A stretch of 34,016 nt of DNA from CAKSST01 sp045535505 (GTDB lineage Bacteria; Bacillota; Clostridia; Oscillospirales; Acutalibacteraceae): the NCBI GenBank assembly GCA_045535505.1, contig JAZSLU010000047.1, positions 1 to 34,016 of the forward strand, given 5' to 3'. This document shows, one piece after another, positions 7,441-16,207 of this stretch (position 1 is its first letter; each line of letters opens with the position of its first letter). The translations under genes were made by a program, and so were the position numbers. The notes beneath the pieces were generated by a model. The model saw only the letters and a program-made list of their open reading frames with translations, did no database searches and was not told the origin of the DNA.

Positions 7441-8406
7441 GTGAAAATAAAGATTTTATCGCTTTTTATCTGTCTTTTGCTAATTTTTACTGCATTTGCA
7501 GGTTGTAAAGTCAAAAAAACAGAGCTTTCTGCCGGAGGCAACACTTCATCTATAATAAATTCATCAGGCGTTCCAACCTCATCTGAAGACTCAACCTCTT
7601 CCGAACCGCCAGTTTCATCCGAAACACCTGTTTCATCAAAAACACCTACCCCCTCTTCAAAACCTCAAGAAACAACCCAAAACACCATTACAAACACACT
7701 CTTCCCCGGTTATAAATATAACACTGAGCTAAATATTGAAGATAATGTGTTTATTGATGCTCTTGCTTACACAGGTTACAATGTCGAAAAACATCGTGCA
7801 GACGGACTTATGTGGCACTATATTTTGTCAAAAGACAAACGTCATAGAGGTTGGCTTTCAAATATCACCTTCGGCGGCGGCTCAACAGGTCTTGAAACAA
7901 CTGCCGAGGGTTTGCCCGATATAAAGGCATTTGAGCGTGGCGGCCTTGTTTGTGCATCGTTTGCTTCATACGTTTATTACAACTATCTGCCAAACGTAGC
8001 AAAAATTGACACGTCAAGCCTTGCAAAACCCGACCGCACATACAGTGCCCCCTCTTTCCAGGTTGCTTGTAAAGATTGGCTTGCAAAAGGTTACACCTAT
8101 AACATCGGTTTCACTGCAAAAAACACAGCAGGTGCTATCGTCTTTAATCCCGAACAAGAAATTCCTATGGGTTCAATAATTCTTTTCCGTGACATCGAAT
8201 CACCCGGCAAGAAAACAGCCGACCACGTTACCATTTACATCGGCAAAAAGAATGGCTACCATTGGGTTATCCAAACCGGCAATAAAAACGGACCGGAATT
8301 TTGCGCGGTTGAACGCTTTAAATTCGGCCCCGACCCACAATGGCCTTTAGAAATATACGCCACTCCCACCTGCATCTATGATGCAATAACAAAACCAGCA
8401 CAATAA
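7441..8406 (+). CDS. Secreted lipoprotein with an NlpC/P60-like cysteine peptidase domain
   Basis: A 321-residue protein that starts at GTG 7441 with AAGGAG upstream. Residues 1-22 are a lipoprotein signal ending FAGC, so Cys22 would be lipidated and the protein held on the outer face of the membrane. Residues 30-82 form a Ser/Pro/Thr-rich spacer likely to span the cell wall. Residues ~95-315 look like an NlpC/P60 papain-like domain: the putative catalytic Cys171 in LVCASFASYV at a helix start, and His262 in DHVTIYIG on the following strand. Such enzymes cut peptide bonds in peptidoglycan stems. Similarity is at motif level; an amidase of the same fold is possible. It has its own promoter and terminator. 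Confidence 0.78.
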   Translation: MKIKILSLFICLLLIFTAFAGCKVKKTELSAGGNTSSIINSSGVPTSSEDSTSSEPPVSSETPVSSKTPTPSSKPQETTQNTITNTLFPGYKYNTELNIEDNVFIDALAYTGYNVEKHRADGLMWHYILSKDKRHRGWLSNITFGGGSTGLETTAEGLPDIKAFERGGLVCASFASYVYYNYLPNVAKIDTSSLAKPDRTYSAPSFQVACKDWLAKGYTYNIGFTAKNTAGAIVFNPEQEIPMGSIILFRDIESPGKKTADHVTIYIGKKNGYHWVIQTGNKNGPEFCAVERFKFGPDPQWPLEIYATPTCIYDAITKPAQ

Positions 8407-8449
8407 AAAATAAAGCTGAAATCCAAAATGGATTTCAGCTTTATTTTTT
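8405..8449. terminator. Bidirectional terminator between the lipoprotein gene and the glycan operon
   Basis: AAAAAATAAAGCTGAAATCC pairs with GGATTTCAGCTTTATTTTTT around a five-base loop. T-runs are present in both directions, serving the convergent lipoprotein (plus) and GT4 (minus) genes; it just overlaps the GT4 stop. Confidence 0.88.
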
Positions 8450-9413
8450 ATCCTTTAATCTCCACAATTTTTTGTGCTAATTTCTCAACGCTTCCCATCT
8501 CAACAAAGAAGTGTTTATCATCATCTGTAAACAGCTCTCTTGTCGCAGAGTTTTCGCCCAAAATCATCGGTTTATTCATCGCCTCATAAATATAGGCTTT
8601 GCCCGGAATTGTACGACGCGCTTTAGCAATATCAGAGTTAAAATGTCCCGCAAGACACAAATCAGAACATCCAATATATTTCGCAAGTTCTTCTTGTTTA
8701 AGCCATTCAAAGTGCTCAAAATTATCTCTTTTCGGCAATAATGTTTTGTCACTAATGGGCCCAACAAAATAAAAGTGCATATCATTGCGATTCCCTAAAG
8801 CATTCATTGCGCCAAGCACAATTTCCACACCCTGCAATGGCAACACCGATCCAAAATATAAAACCACAAACTTGTCCTTTATGTAGTCGGGTTTCTCAAA
8901 TACCGCATCAAAATAAATTGACTTATCCGCCTCTAAATAAAGCGTCTTTATATTGTTGCGCTCATATCCAAACTCACTTGCAAAATAATCTCCGTGTGCA
9001 TTTGTGTCGCATATAATCTGTTTTGCCGAATGTATGCACTTTGTATCAAGCCATTTGCAAAGACGTGCAGGAAGGCTTCCCTCTTTAAACTTTTTGCGGT
9101 CAAAAACAAGTGTATCGTAAACAGAAATAAAAAAGTCCATCATAACCGTCTGTTTTCTAAACTTAAAGTTAAAAAAAGGCAATATAAGTTGCGGCGCAAA
9201 TCCTACAAACACACAATCCGTATTTTTAAAGCACTTAAAAAACAACTTAATATATATTTTTATAAGCCTTTTTATATAGCTTTTGTCTTTATAACCAATA
9301 ATCTCAACGCTTTTTGCACTCTCTCGCAACAAATTTATCTCCTGCACGTTGCGAAGATAATCCAGATTTTTGGTGGTTATAAAAACAATGCGCTTGTTTT
9401 CAAGGTCAAACAT
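8448..9413 (-). CDS. Glycosyltransferase, GT-B fold (GT4-like)
   Basis: A 321-residue soluble or membrane-associated protein with two Rossmann-like halves. The second half contains VVLYFGSVLPLQGVEIVLGA, the usual beginning of the nucleotide-sugar-binding half of GT4 enzymes, and later GKAYIYEAMNKPMILGEN, matching the position of the family's E-x7-E-type region. It would transfer a sugar from a nucleotide donor to the glycan built by this operon; donor and acceptor are unknown. The start ATG overlaps the flippase stop (TAATG), showing coupling. It is the last gene of the four-gene operon. Confidence 0.78.
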   Translation of the reverse strand: MFDLENKRIVFITTKNLDYLRNVQEINLLRESAKSVEIIGYKDKSYIKRLIKIYIKLFFKCFKNTDCVFVGFAPQLILPFFNFKFRKQTVMMDFFISVYDTLVFDRKKFKEGSLPARLCKWLDTKCIHSAKQIICDTNAHGDYFASEFGYERNNIKTLYLEADKSIYFDAVFEKPDYIKDKFVVLYFGSVLPLQGVEIVLGAMNALGNRNDMHFYFVGPISDKTLLPKRDNFEHFEWLKQEELAKYIGCSDLCLAGHFNSDIAKARRTIPGKAYIYEAMNKPMILGENSATRELFTDDDKHFFVEMGSVEKLAQKIVEIKG

Positions 9414-10693
9414 TAAACTCGCTCTCCCTTTTTCGCTTTAATAACTGCCACAAGCAACAGCAACGCACAATAAATTAACAGCCACAGCATTACCGCCGCA
9501 AAAACAACCGTCAGCATTGTTAAAGTGCTTCGATTCAAAACAAATTTACACAAAACCAAAAGCAAAGCCGCCGCAGTAATATATCCGTATATCATATATT
9601 TTTGGTATCTCACTACCGTCAATGCCATTATAAGCAAATTTTGCAAGGCAATGATACCGCCGCAAATCATAAATATTATTAACATTAACTTATAATCATT
9701 AATGTCCACCTTATACACAAAACCCAAAACCTGCGTACCGATAAGCGCACCGACAAGGGTTGCCGCCAAGCATACGGCTACAACGGCTATACCCAAAACG
9801 CAAATTCTTTTTGTAAACCTGCCAATTTCCCCTTTGCTCCATACGTCTCCCAAATTTTTAAGGCATGGCTGAAATATAAAGTTTGCAAGCAAAGCTATAA
9901 TAAACACCGGCATAAACACAATGTTAAAGCAGGTTTGCGCCTCGTCCGAAACGACCGTATCAACAGCATATTTGGGTGCGTTTGCAACGTACATATTAAG
10001 ACACATACAAACACAAAGCGGCAAACATTCAAGCGTTAACTGCTTTGTTGTGTTATCGTTTTGTATATTGTCATATACCTTTAATTCTTTTAACGCACTC
10101 TTGTTAAGCGCAACAGAAATTAATAATGAAACCACAGTATTAATTGTAACTGTTAAAAGCAAATTTTTTGTTGCAACAAACACTACACCGCAACAAAAAA
10201 CAAAGACACAAAGACGCAAGCCTAAAATTTTTGAAGCAACGTCAAGCCTCCCCTTTTGTTGAAAAAGACCGCCATACACGTCTTCATAGGCTTCAATGGC
10301 TTTAAAAAAGCAAATAACAAAAACAATCAAAGCTTTGGATAAGGTGTATTTTTCAAGCACGAGGTTATAACCAATATAACAAAGGGCAAAGATAAGCATC
10401 AAAACACAAGAAAATTTACGAGATTTCAAATATATATTAAAACTGTATTTAGGCTCGGTATCAGTAACTTGAAACTGCCTTATACCGAACTTGCCCACGT
10501 TAAGCATCAAATTGCCTATGGCATAGGCAATAACAAAAACACTTGAATCCTCCATAGTGCCAAAGCGTGTTACAAGCATCAAAAGCACCATGGTCTGAAA
10601 AGAATTCATCGTAGCGGCAAGTGCATTCCATATAACCGCTGACCGACCAATGTTTTTTGTATTGGTTAAAAATTTATTTATAACCTTACTCAT
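9413..10693 (-). CDS. Polysaccharide flippase (Wzx/MOP superfamily)
   Basis: A 426-residue membrane protein with about twelve hydrophobic segments and few charges. The N-terminal region (NIGRSAVIWNALAATMNSFQ, then LVTRFG, and later GKFGIRQFQVTD) is typical of the MOP/polysaccharide-synthesis exporters that flip lipid-linked sugars across the membrane. I choose the ATG at 10693, which overlaps the stop of the YfhO-like gene and has GGAG upstream; a TTG at 10717 would be the longer alternative. The neighbours on both sides are glycan genes, which supports a role in moving a lipid-linked saccharide. Confidence 0.82.
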   Translation of the reverse strand: MSKVINKFLTNTKNIGRSAVIWNALAATMNSFQTMVLLMLVTRFGTMEDSSVFVIAYAIGNLMLNVGKFGIRQFQVTDTEPKYSFNIYLKSRKFSCVLMLIFALCYIGYNLVLEKYTLSKALIVFVICFFKAIEAYEDVYGGLFQQKGRLDVASKILGLRLCVFVFCCGVVFVATKNLLLTVTINTVVSLLISVALNKSALKELKVYDNIQNDNTTKQLTLECLPLCVCMCLNMYVANAPKYAVDTVVSDEAQTCFNIVFMPVFIIALLANFIFQPCLKNLGDVWSKGEIGRFTKRICVLGIAVVAVCLAATLVGALIGTQVLGFVYKVDINDYKLMLIIFMICGGIIALQNLLIMALTVVRYQKYMIYGYITAAALLLVLCKFVLNRSTLTMLTVVFAAVMLWLLIYCALLLLVAVIKAKKGERV

Positions 10694-13025
10694 TACAGCA
10701 TTCTCCGTTAACAACAACCTTATCTATTAACATTTGCAACTTGTTTTTAAACACAAACAGCACAGCAGTAAGAAAAATCACACCAAAAGCAATGCCTATG
10801 ATAACATAATAGTCATTTGGCTCATACTTAAATTCAACAACAATATCCTTACCGCTTTCAACCTTAACTGCACGCATAAGATAGTTGGTTTTCTCTATAT
10901 CAACCTTTTTTCCGTTAACATACGCCGTCCAATTTTCATTATAATAATCGTTCAGCATAACGTAACGATCGCACTCAGTAGTGCATACGACCTTAACATA
11001 GTTATCCTTGTAGGTCACAAGCTCTATTTTTTCATTCTCAGAAAGCGGCACATCATAAGCTTTTTTGCTATCGGAAACCATAAATGCGGTGTTCTTAACA
11101 AAGCCTTTTTTCATTTCATCTAACACCTGTGCTTCATCATCGTAAGGTTGCACCTTGGATACAAGTTCGACCTTACTTGAATATTCATTAAGTTCGGCAA
11201 CAATAAGACCATCGTCACCGATATATACATCACCGCAAACGCTTTTTTCAGTCTTGGCTTTTTCTATTGAATTTGTAGCATATTCAACTGATCCATAAAT
11301 ATATTTAACGCCTAAATATTTTAAAAGCTCTATATTCTCAATATTGTGAAATTCTTGACGTGTATTACTTGCATAAGAAGTCGAATCTATAGCTATATAA
11401 TAAGTATGTACATCTGGATTTGTTGCTTCAAATCCATGAGTTCTTACATCATTAAGTTCATAGAATGATGGGGTATTAGGGAAAAACACCCAGTTACCAA
11501 CTCCCGCTATTCTCTCTTGCTGGGTTGAATTATCAATCATATACGATATAGAGTCTGTCGGTTCGGGAATAACAGAAGCATCTGCTGATATCCACGGCAA
11601 ATATCGTTTTGCAAAGAAAGCACTGTCAAAAACAATTAAAACAGCAAGTGCAATATATGCTACTTTTTTATACTTTTTCAATAAGACAATAGCCGCGCTT
11701 AAAAAAACCGCTGCCAAAACAGCAACAAGCGCAAAAGCTATATGCTTTTTAAAATTACTAAAAATATTTTTAGACGCCAAAAGCACAACCAAAACAGACC
11801 ATGTTACGCAAATTGCAAAAATCCACTTTTTATTTTTATAATACTCCTTATTTTCAACAAAATCATTAATTGTGATTCCTGTTATTGCAGATAAAGAAAA
11901 TGTCAATAAGGCTATTACTCTAAATTTTAAAGATGTACTTACCAACGGCAGTTTAGTATAAACAAAATTAAGACCATCAGTAAATATTAAAACAAATAAT
12001 ATTATCGAAGCAAAAATAAAAAATAAATTTCGCTTTTTTGCCTTATTATTAAAAAAGATGAATGGCAGAAAAGCAAGTGAAGTAAGACCTACATAAATGG
12101 TAGATTCATTTATATGCATAGTCATACCATCACGCAAGTATGGATATACCAATGTCCTTAAATATGACCAGCTTAATTTCGCCGTACCATACGCTTCCCT
12201 TGAGTCCATATATCCGTTTGATACAACATTGTTAAGCAAAGTATAAGTGTATGGCAAACTTGCAACGGTTGCCAACACAACACCAAGAGCAAACAAACCT
12301 CCCACTATAAATGCATTTCTTTTGTTTTTCCAATGCTTTTTAAATGCAAAAATAATAATATATATTCCTGCAAGATACATAAAATATGCAGCATAAGTGG
12401 GCATAGTGACAATCAGCATCATATAAACAGATAATGCTATTAGGAACATATATTGTATTTTGAGTGTGTTTATTAATTTTTCTATCGCATAGAAAAGCAA
12501 GGGCGCCCACACAGCAACGTCACTGTGCGGCCAACCCAGCCAAACAACAATTACAGAAGAAAAAGCATATATAACGCCACTCAATGCAGCACCATATTTT
12601 TTAATGCCTATTGAGCGCATAAATAGAAACATAAAGAAAAATCCCAAAGCAAACTCAGAAAAAGCTTTTAAAAAAATTGCCACTGCCATAGGCAAAAAAT
12701 ATACCCACTCCATAGGATTCATCAAAAACACTACCGAGTCAACACCACGGCCCAGACCTATGTCACTATCCCAAAGGGTTAAACCCTCATTACTGTAAAA
12801 AATTCTGAAAACTGAAGGATAATGACTGTCAGCAATATCCGACAACAAAGGTCCTGTTGTAAAAGTACCCGTCGAATTAAACGGTTCAAAACTGTAATTC
12901 ATATTGGTAAACGATAGTTTCAAACCATACATATAGTTACTAAAAACATATAAAATAACAAGTAAACCCCCAATAATAAACCATTTGTTGTTTATTATAA
13001 AGTTCTTTACCTTTTGCCGTTTCAT
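10686..13025 (-). CDS. YfhO-like multi-span membrane protein
   Basis: About 779 residues. The first two thirds hold some twelve to thirteen hydrophobic segments in a GT-C-like arrangement; a long extracellular region (about residues 470-735) follows, and a final membrane span near 740-760. The SVIVVWLGWPHSDVAVWAPL region and the extracellular YYNENWTAYVNGKKVDIEKT segment are typical of the YfhO family, in which B. subtilis YfhO is needed to glycosylate lipoteichoic acid. Here it would probably transfer sugar from a polyprenyl-phosphate carrier to an extracellular polymer, in line with the GT2 gene upstream. Start: ATG at 13025 with GGATGATG upstream, though ATGs at 13031 and 13034 are possible. 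Confidence 0.82.
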   Translation of the reverse strand: MKRQKVKNFIINNKWFIIGGLLVILYVFSNYMYGLKLSFTNMNYSFEPFNSTGTFTTGPLLSDIADSHYPSVFRIFYSNEGLTLWDSDIGLGRGVDSVVFLMNPMEWVYFLPMAVAIFLKAFSEFALGFFFMFLFMRSIGIKKYGAALSGVIYAFSSVIVVWLGWPHSDVAVWAPLLFYAIEKLINTLKIQYMFLIALSVYMMLIVTMPTYAAYFMYLAGIYIIIFAFKKHWKNKRNAFIVGGLFALGVVLATVASLPYTYTLLNNVVSNGYMDSREAYGTAKLSWSYLRTLVYPYLRDGMTMHINESTIYVGLTSLAFLPFIFFNNKAKKRNLFFIFASIILFVLIFTDGLNFVYTKLPLVSTSLKFRVIALLTFSLSAITGITINDFVENKEYYKNKKWIFAICVTWSVLVVLLASKNIFSNFKKHIAFALVAVLAAVFLSAAIVLLKKYKKVAYIALAVLIVFDSAFFAKRYLPWISADASVIPEPTDSISYMIDNSTQQERIAGVGNWVFFPNTPSFYELNDVRTHGFEATNPDVHTYYIAIDSTSYASNTRQEFHNIENIELLKYLGVKYIYGSVEYATNSIEKAKTEKSVCGDVYIGDDGLIVAELNEYSSKVELVSKVQPYDDEAQVLDEMKKGFVKNTAFMVSDSKKAYDVPLSENEKIELVTYKDNYVKVVCTTECDRYVMLNDYYNENWTAYVNGKKVDIEKTNYLMRAVKVESGKDIVVEFKYEPNDYYVIIGIAFGVIFLTAVLFVFKNKLQMLIDKVVVNGECCNE

Positions 13026-13054
13026 AGTCATCATCCGTTTCTAATTTTAAAACC

Positions 13055-14005
13055 TTATTTATCGTTTTCCTTATAATCCAATCTTCTTACTCTGTACTGA
13101 ACATCCTCAAGCAATTTTCTGTTTTTTGCAATAAGGTCAGCAAGTAAACCAATGACAAAAATCAACACTCCAACCATTACGAGCGTTGAGCCCAGTACCA
13201 AAGACTGAATATGACCGCCACCTTTTCCCATAAAAAAGAATATAATAAAACGCACATCAACAGCCAAACCTGCAATTAATGGAAGTAATGATAAAATTGT
13301 AAATGTCTTCAAGGGTGAATACATAAGATAAGCACGCAAAATTGTTACCATCGATTTTTTAACATAACCCATCATACTGTTAAACAGTCTCGATGGACGC
13401 AACTCTCCATTAGTTCTAATAGGCACCGATGTCTGTGCAATCTTGTTACGACCCGCCTGTACAATTGTTTCAAGCGTATATGTATATTCATTAGTGACGT
13501 TAAGACGCATAGCGGCATCGCGGCTGAAAGCTCTGAAACCGCTGGGCGCATCAGGAATATCGGAATTTGAAGCTTTACGCACAATCCAACTGCCAAAATG
13601 TTGCAATTTTTTCTTTATAGGAGAAAAATGTTCGGTAGCATCTATAGGACGCTCACCGATAACAATATCGGTTTTGCCGTCAATAATAGGTCTCACCAAT
13701 TTTTCAATATCGTCAGCAACATACTGGTTGTCTGCATCAGTATTAACAATAATATCTGCACCATTACGAAGACAAGCGTCAATACCTGCCATAAATCCGT
13801 GTGCAAGACCTTTGTTGCGTCTGAAATTTACAATATAGTTAACGCCCCATTTTCTTGCAACATCAACCGTTTCATCGCGGCTACCGTCATTAATGATAAG
13901 ATATTCAATTTCATCAATACCTTCAATTTTTTTAGGCAAATCGTTTAACGCAATCTCTAACGTCTCAGCCTCATTGTAGCAAGGAATTTGGATAATAAGC
14001 TTCAT
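13055..14005 (-). CDS. Family 2 glycosyltransferase, polyprenyl-phosphate sugar synthase type
   Basis: A 316-residue enzyme with an N-terminal GT-A domain: IPCYNEAETL at the start, IINDGSRDET at 38-46 and the metal-binding NTDADNQY at 88-95. Two C-terminal membrane segments (about 225-255 and 265-295) follow. This plan matches DPM1/GtrB-type enzymes, which charge undecaprenyl phosphate with a sugar from a nucleotide donor. That product is the usual substrate of YfhO-like transferases, and the next gene downstream encodes one. The start has AAGGAG eight bases upstream. It heads the glycan operon. Confidence 0.87.
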   Translation of the reverse strand: MKLIIQIPCYNEAETLEIALNDLPKKIEGIDEIEYLIINDGSRDETVDVARKWGVNYIVNFRRNKGLAHGFMAGIDACLRNGADIIVNTDADNQYVADDIEKLVRPIIDGKTDIVIGERPIDATEHFSPIKKKLQHFGSWIVRKASNSDIPDAPSGFRAFSRDAAMRLNVTNEYTYTLETIVQAGRNKIAQTSVPIRTNGELRPSRLFNSMMGYVKKSMVTILRAYLMYSPLKTFTILSLLPLIAGLAVDVRFIIFFFMGKGGGHIQSLVLGSTLVMVGVLIFVIGLLADLIAKNRKLLEDVQYRVRRLDYKENDK

Positions 14006-14056
14006 AAAAACTACTCCTTAAAAATTTTTGGCAATTTTTTCTCCATATATATTGTT

Positions 14057-14084
14057 ATTATATCATTTTATGCTTTTTTTGCAA
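14057..14084 (-). promoter_or_regulatory. Sigma-A promoter of the surface-glycan operon
   Basis: TTGCAA (14084-14079), 16 bases and a perfect TATAAT (14062-14057) on the minus strand, about 50 bases before the GT2 start. Confidence 0.65.
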
Positions 14085-14100
14085 CATTTTTTAAAGACAT

Positions 14101-14135
14101 AAAAACGGGACAACATCAAAACGATGTTATCCCGT
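14101..14135 (-). terminator. Rho-independent terminator of groESL
   Basis: On the minus strand ACGGGATAACATC pairs with GATGTTGTCCCGT around GTTTT with one internal mismatch, then TTTTT. It begins 20 bases after the groEL stop. Confidence 0.85.
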
Positions 14136-14154
14136 CTAAATTTATTTGTGGCGA

Positions 14155-15795
14155 TTAGTACATACCGCCGCCTGCTGCGGCTGCTGCGTTAGCTGCTGCA
14201 GCTGCTGCAGCTGCATCTTCTTTTTTCTCAGCAACGATAGACTCTGTTGTAAGAATCATTGCTGCAACAGAAGCAGAATTTTCAATAGCAGAACGTGTAA
14301 CTTTAGTGGGGTCCACAATACCTGCCGAAATCATATCGGTGTAAACCTCGTTAGCAGCATCAAAACCGTAGTTCACTTTACCGCTTTCGATAATGTTGTT
14401 GATAATTACAGAACCATCAAGACCTGCGTTAGCAGCAATCTGACGGATAGGTGCTTCGAGTGCGCGCATTACGATAATTGCGCCTGTCTTTTCATCACCC
14501 TCACACTCATCAACAACAGCCTTAACGCTGGGAATTGCATTAATAAGTGCAACGCCACCACCTGCAACAATGCCCTCTTCAACAGCAGCCTTGGTAGCGG
14601 CAAGAGCATCCTCAACACGAAGCTTTTTCTCTTTCATTTCAATCTCGGTAGCAGCGCCAACTTTAAGAACAGCAACACCACCGGCTAACTTAGCAAGGCG
14701 CTCTTGCAATTTCTCTCGGTCAAACTCAGAGTTTGTGGTTTCAATCTGGTTCTTAATTTGTGCTATGCGCATGCTGATTTCTTGGGCGTCGCCTGCACCG
14801 TCAACAATAATTGTGTTCTCTTTGCCAACCTTAATTTGACGTGCACGACCAAGCTGATTAATCTTTGTTTCTTTAAGTTCAAGACCCAACTCTTCGGAAA
14901 TAACCTCACCGCCGGTAAGAATAGCAATGTCACGAAGCATTTCTTTACGACGCTCACCAAATCCGGGAGCCTTAACACCAACGCAGGTGAAGGTACCGCG
15001 AAGTTTGTTAACAATGATGGTTGAAAGAGCTTCACCCTCAATGTCCTCAGCAACAATAACAAGTTTTTTGCCCGACTGAACAATCTGCTCAAGTAAGGGT
15101 AAAATTTCCTGAATGTTGCTAATCTTCTTATCAGTAATAAGCACAAGGGGTTCGTCAATAACCGCTTCCATCTTATCGGTATCTGTTACCATATAAGGAG
15201 TGATATAACCACGGTCAAACTGCATACCCTCAACAACCTCGGTAAAGGTTTCAGCAGTTTTTGACTCTTCAACTGTGATAACACCGTCAGCAGAAACTTT
15301 TTCCATTGCTTCGGCAATAAGGTTGCCAATAATGTCATCTCCTGCAGAAATGGTAGCAACACGTGCAATATCTTGTGAGCCGCTAACCTTGCTTGAATTT
15401 GCAACAACGGCAGCAATAGCAGCATCAACAGCCTTTCTGATACCCTTTCTCACAACCATGGGGTTAGCGCCGGCTGCAACGTTCTTCATACCTTCACGAA
15501 CAAGTGCCTGTGCCAAAACAGTAGCAGTTGTAGTACCGTCACCGGCAACATCGTTTGTCTTTGTTGCAACTTCCTTTACAAGCTGTGCGCCCATGTTCTC
15601 AAAGGGACAATCAAGCTCAATTTCTTTAGCAATAGTAACACCGTCATTTGTGATAAGCGGCGCACCAAATTTTCTTTCTAAAACAGCATTACGGCCTTTA
15701 GGACCTAATGTAACCTTAACAGCATCTGCAAGGCTGTCAACGCCTGCCTGCAATGCTTTTCTGGCTTCTTCACCAAAAAGAATATCTTTAGCCAT
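14155..15795 (-). CDS. groL: Chaperonin GroEL (60 kDa)
   Basis: A 546-residue subunit of the tetradecameric ATP-driven folding chamber. The sequence is canonical: VTLGPKGRNAVLERKFGAP, GDGTTTATVLAQALV (nucleotide binding), AGDDIIGNLIAEAM and the apical-domain segment GRARQIKVGKENTIIVDGAG are all in place. The C-terminus is unusual: instead of the common GGM repeats it has a run of alanines interrupted by one asparagine and ends GGGMY, encoded by a GCN-repeat stretch at about 14164-14216. It follows groES by 20 bases and is under the CIRCE operator. Confidence 0.98.
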   Translation of the reverse strand: MAKDILFGEEARKALQAGVDSLADAVKVTLGPKGRNAVLERKFGAPLITNDGVTIAKEIELDCPFENMGAQLVKEVATKTNDVAGDGTTTATVLAQALVREGMKNVAAGANPMVVRKGIRKAVDAAIAAVVANSSKVSGSQDIARVATISAGDDIIGNLIAEAMEKVSADGVITVEESKTAETFTEVVEGMQFDRGYITPYMVTDTDKMEAVIDEPLVLITDKKISNIQEILPLLEQIVQSGKKLVIVAEDIEGEALSTIIVNKLRGTFTCVGVKAPGFGERRKEMLRDIAILTGGEVISEELGLELKETKINQLGRARQIKVGKENTIIVDGAGDAQEISMRIAQIKNQIETTNSEFDREKLQERLAKLAGGVAVLKVGAATEIEMKEKKLRVEDALAATKAAVEEGIVAGGGVALINAIPSVKAVVDECEGDEKTGAIIVMRALEAPIRQIAANAGLDGSVIINNIIESGKVNYGFDAANEVYTDMISAGIVDPTKVTRSAIENSASVAAMILTTESIVAEKKEDAAAAAAAANAAAAAGGGMY

Positions 15796-15815
15796 TACAA
15801 AAATACCTCCAAAAA

Positions 15816-16100
15816 TTATTCAACAATAGCAAGAATATCAGACAGTTTGAGTATGCTATACTCCTGACCGTCAAGTTTAACTTCAGTACCCGCATATCTG
15901 CTTGTGATTACACGGTCGCCAACTTTAACATTCATTACAACTTCATTTCCGTCCACCATACCGCCGGGGCCTACTGCAACAATTTCGGCAATCTGCGGTT
16001 TTTCCTGAGCAGCAGATGTAAGAATAATGCCGCTTTTTGTGGTTTCTTCAGCTTCTACAGTTTTAACAACAACTCTGTCAGCCAACGGTTTAATTGTCAT
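15816..16100 (-). CDS. groS: Co-chaperonin GroES (10 kDa)
   Basis: A 94-residue heptameric lid for GroEL. The N-terminus MTIKPLADRVVVKTVEAEE, the mobile loop region KSGIILTSAAQEKP and the C-terminal VGDRVITSRYAGTEVKLDG are typical. The ribosome-binding site GGAGGAA precedes the ATG. It is the first gene of the groESL operon. Confidence 0.98.
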   Translation of the reverse strand: MTIKPLADRVVVKTVEAEETTKSGIILTSAAQEKPQIAEIVAVGPGGMVDGNEVVMNVKVGDRVITSRYAGTEVKLDGQEYSILKLSDILAIVE

Positions 16101-16148
16101 AACAATTTCCTCCAGTATATTAATATATTTATTAAAAACAAAACACGG

Positions 16149-16175
16149 TTAGCACTCTTTGTGTTTGAGTGCTAA
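16149..16175 (-). promoter_or_regulatory. CIRCE operator (HrcA binding site) of groESL
   Basis: TTAGCACTC, nine bases, GAGTGCTAA: a perfect match to the CIRCE inverted repeat bound by the heat-shock repressor HrcA. It sits just downstream of the -10 box and about 50 bases before groES, so groESL is expected to be derepressed on heat shock. hrcA itself is not in the window. Confidence 0.97.
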
Positions 16176-16179
16176 CCAT

Positions 16180-16207
16180 ATTGTATATCATTTTAACAAA
16201 AAATCAA
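16180..16207 (-). promoter_or_regulatory. Sigma-A promoter of groESL
   Basis: TTGATT (16207-16202), 16 bases and TACAAT (16185-16180) on the minus strand, immediately upstream of CIRCE. The -35 box overlaps the stop codon of the lipid-kinase gene. Confidence 0.75.

Noticed and set aside
14146..14688. A long plus-strand frame rich in Cys and Ser opposite the groEL 3' end
   Set aside because: It is the antisense of the GCN-repeat and codon bias of groEL; no ribosome-binding site and no family resemblance.
15275..15829. A 184-residue plus-strand frame opposite the groEL 5' half
   Set aside because: Low-complexity Ala/Ser/Thr composition mirrors groEL codons on the other strand; groEL is certain.
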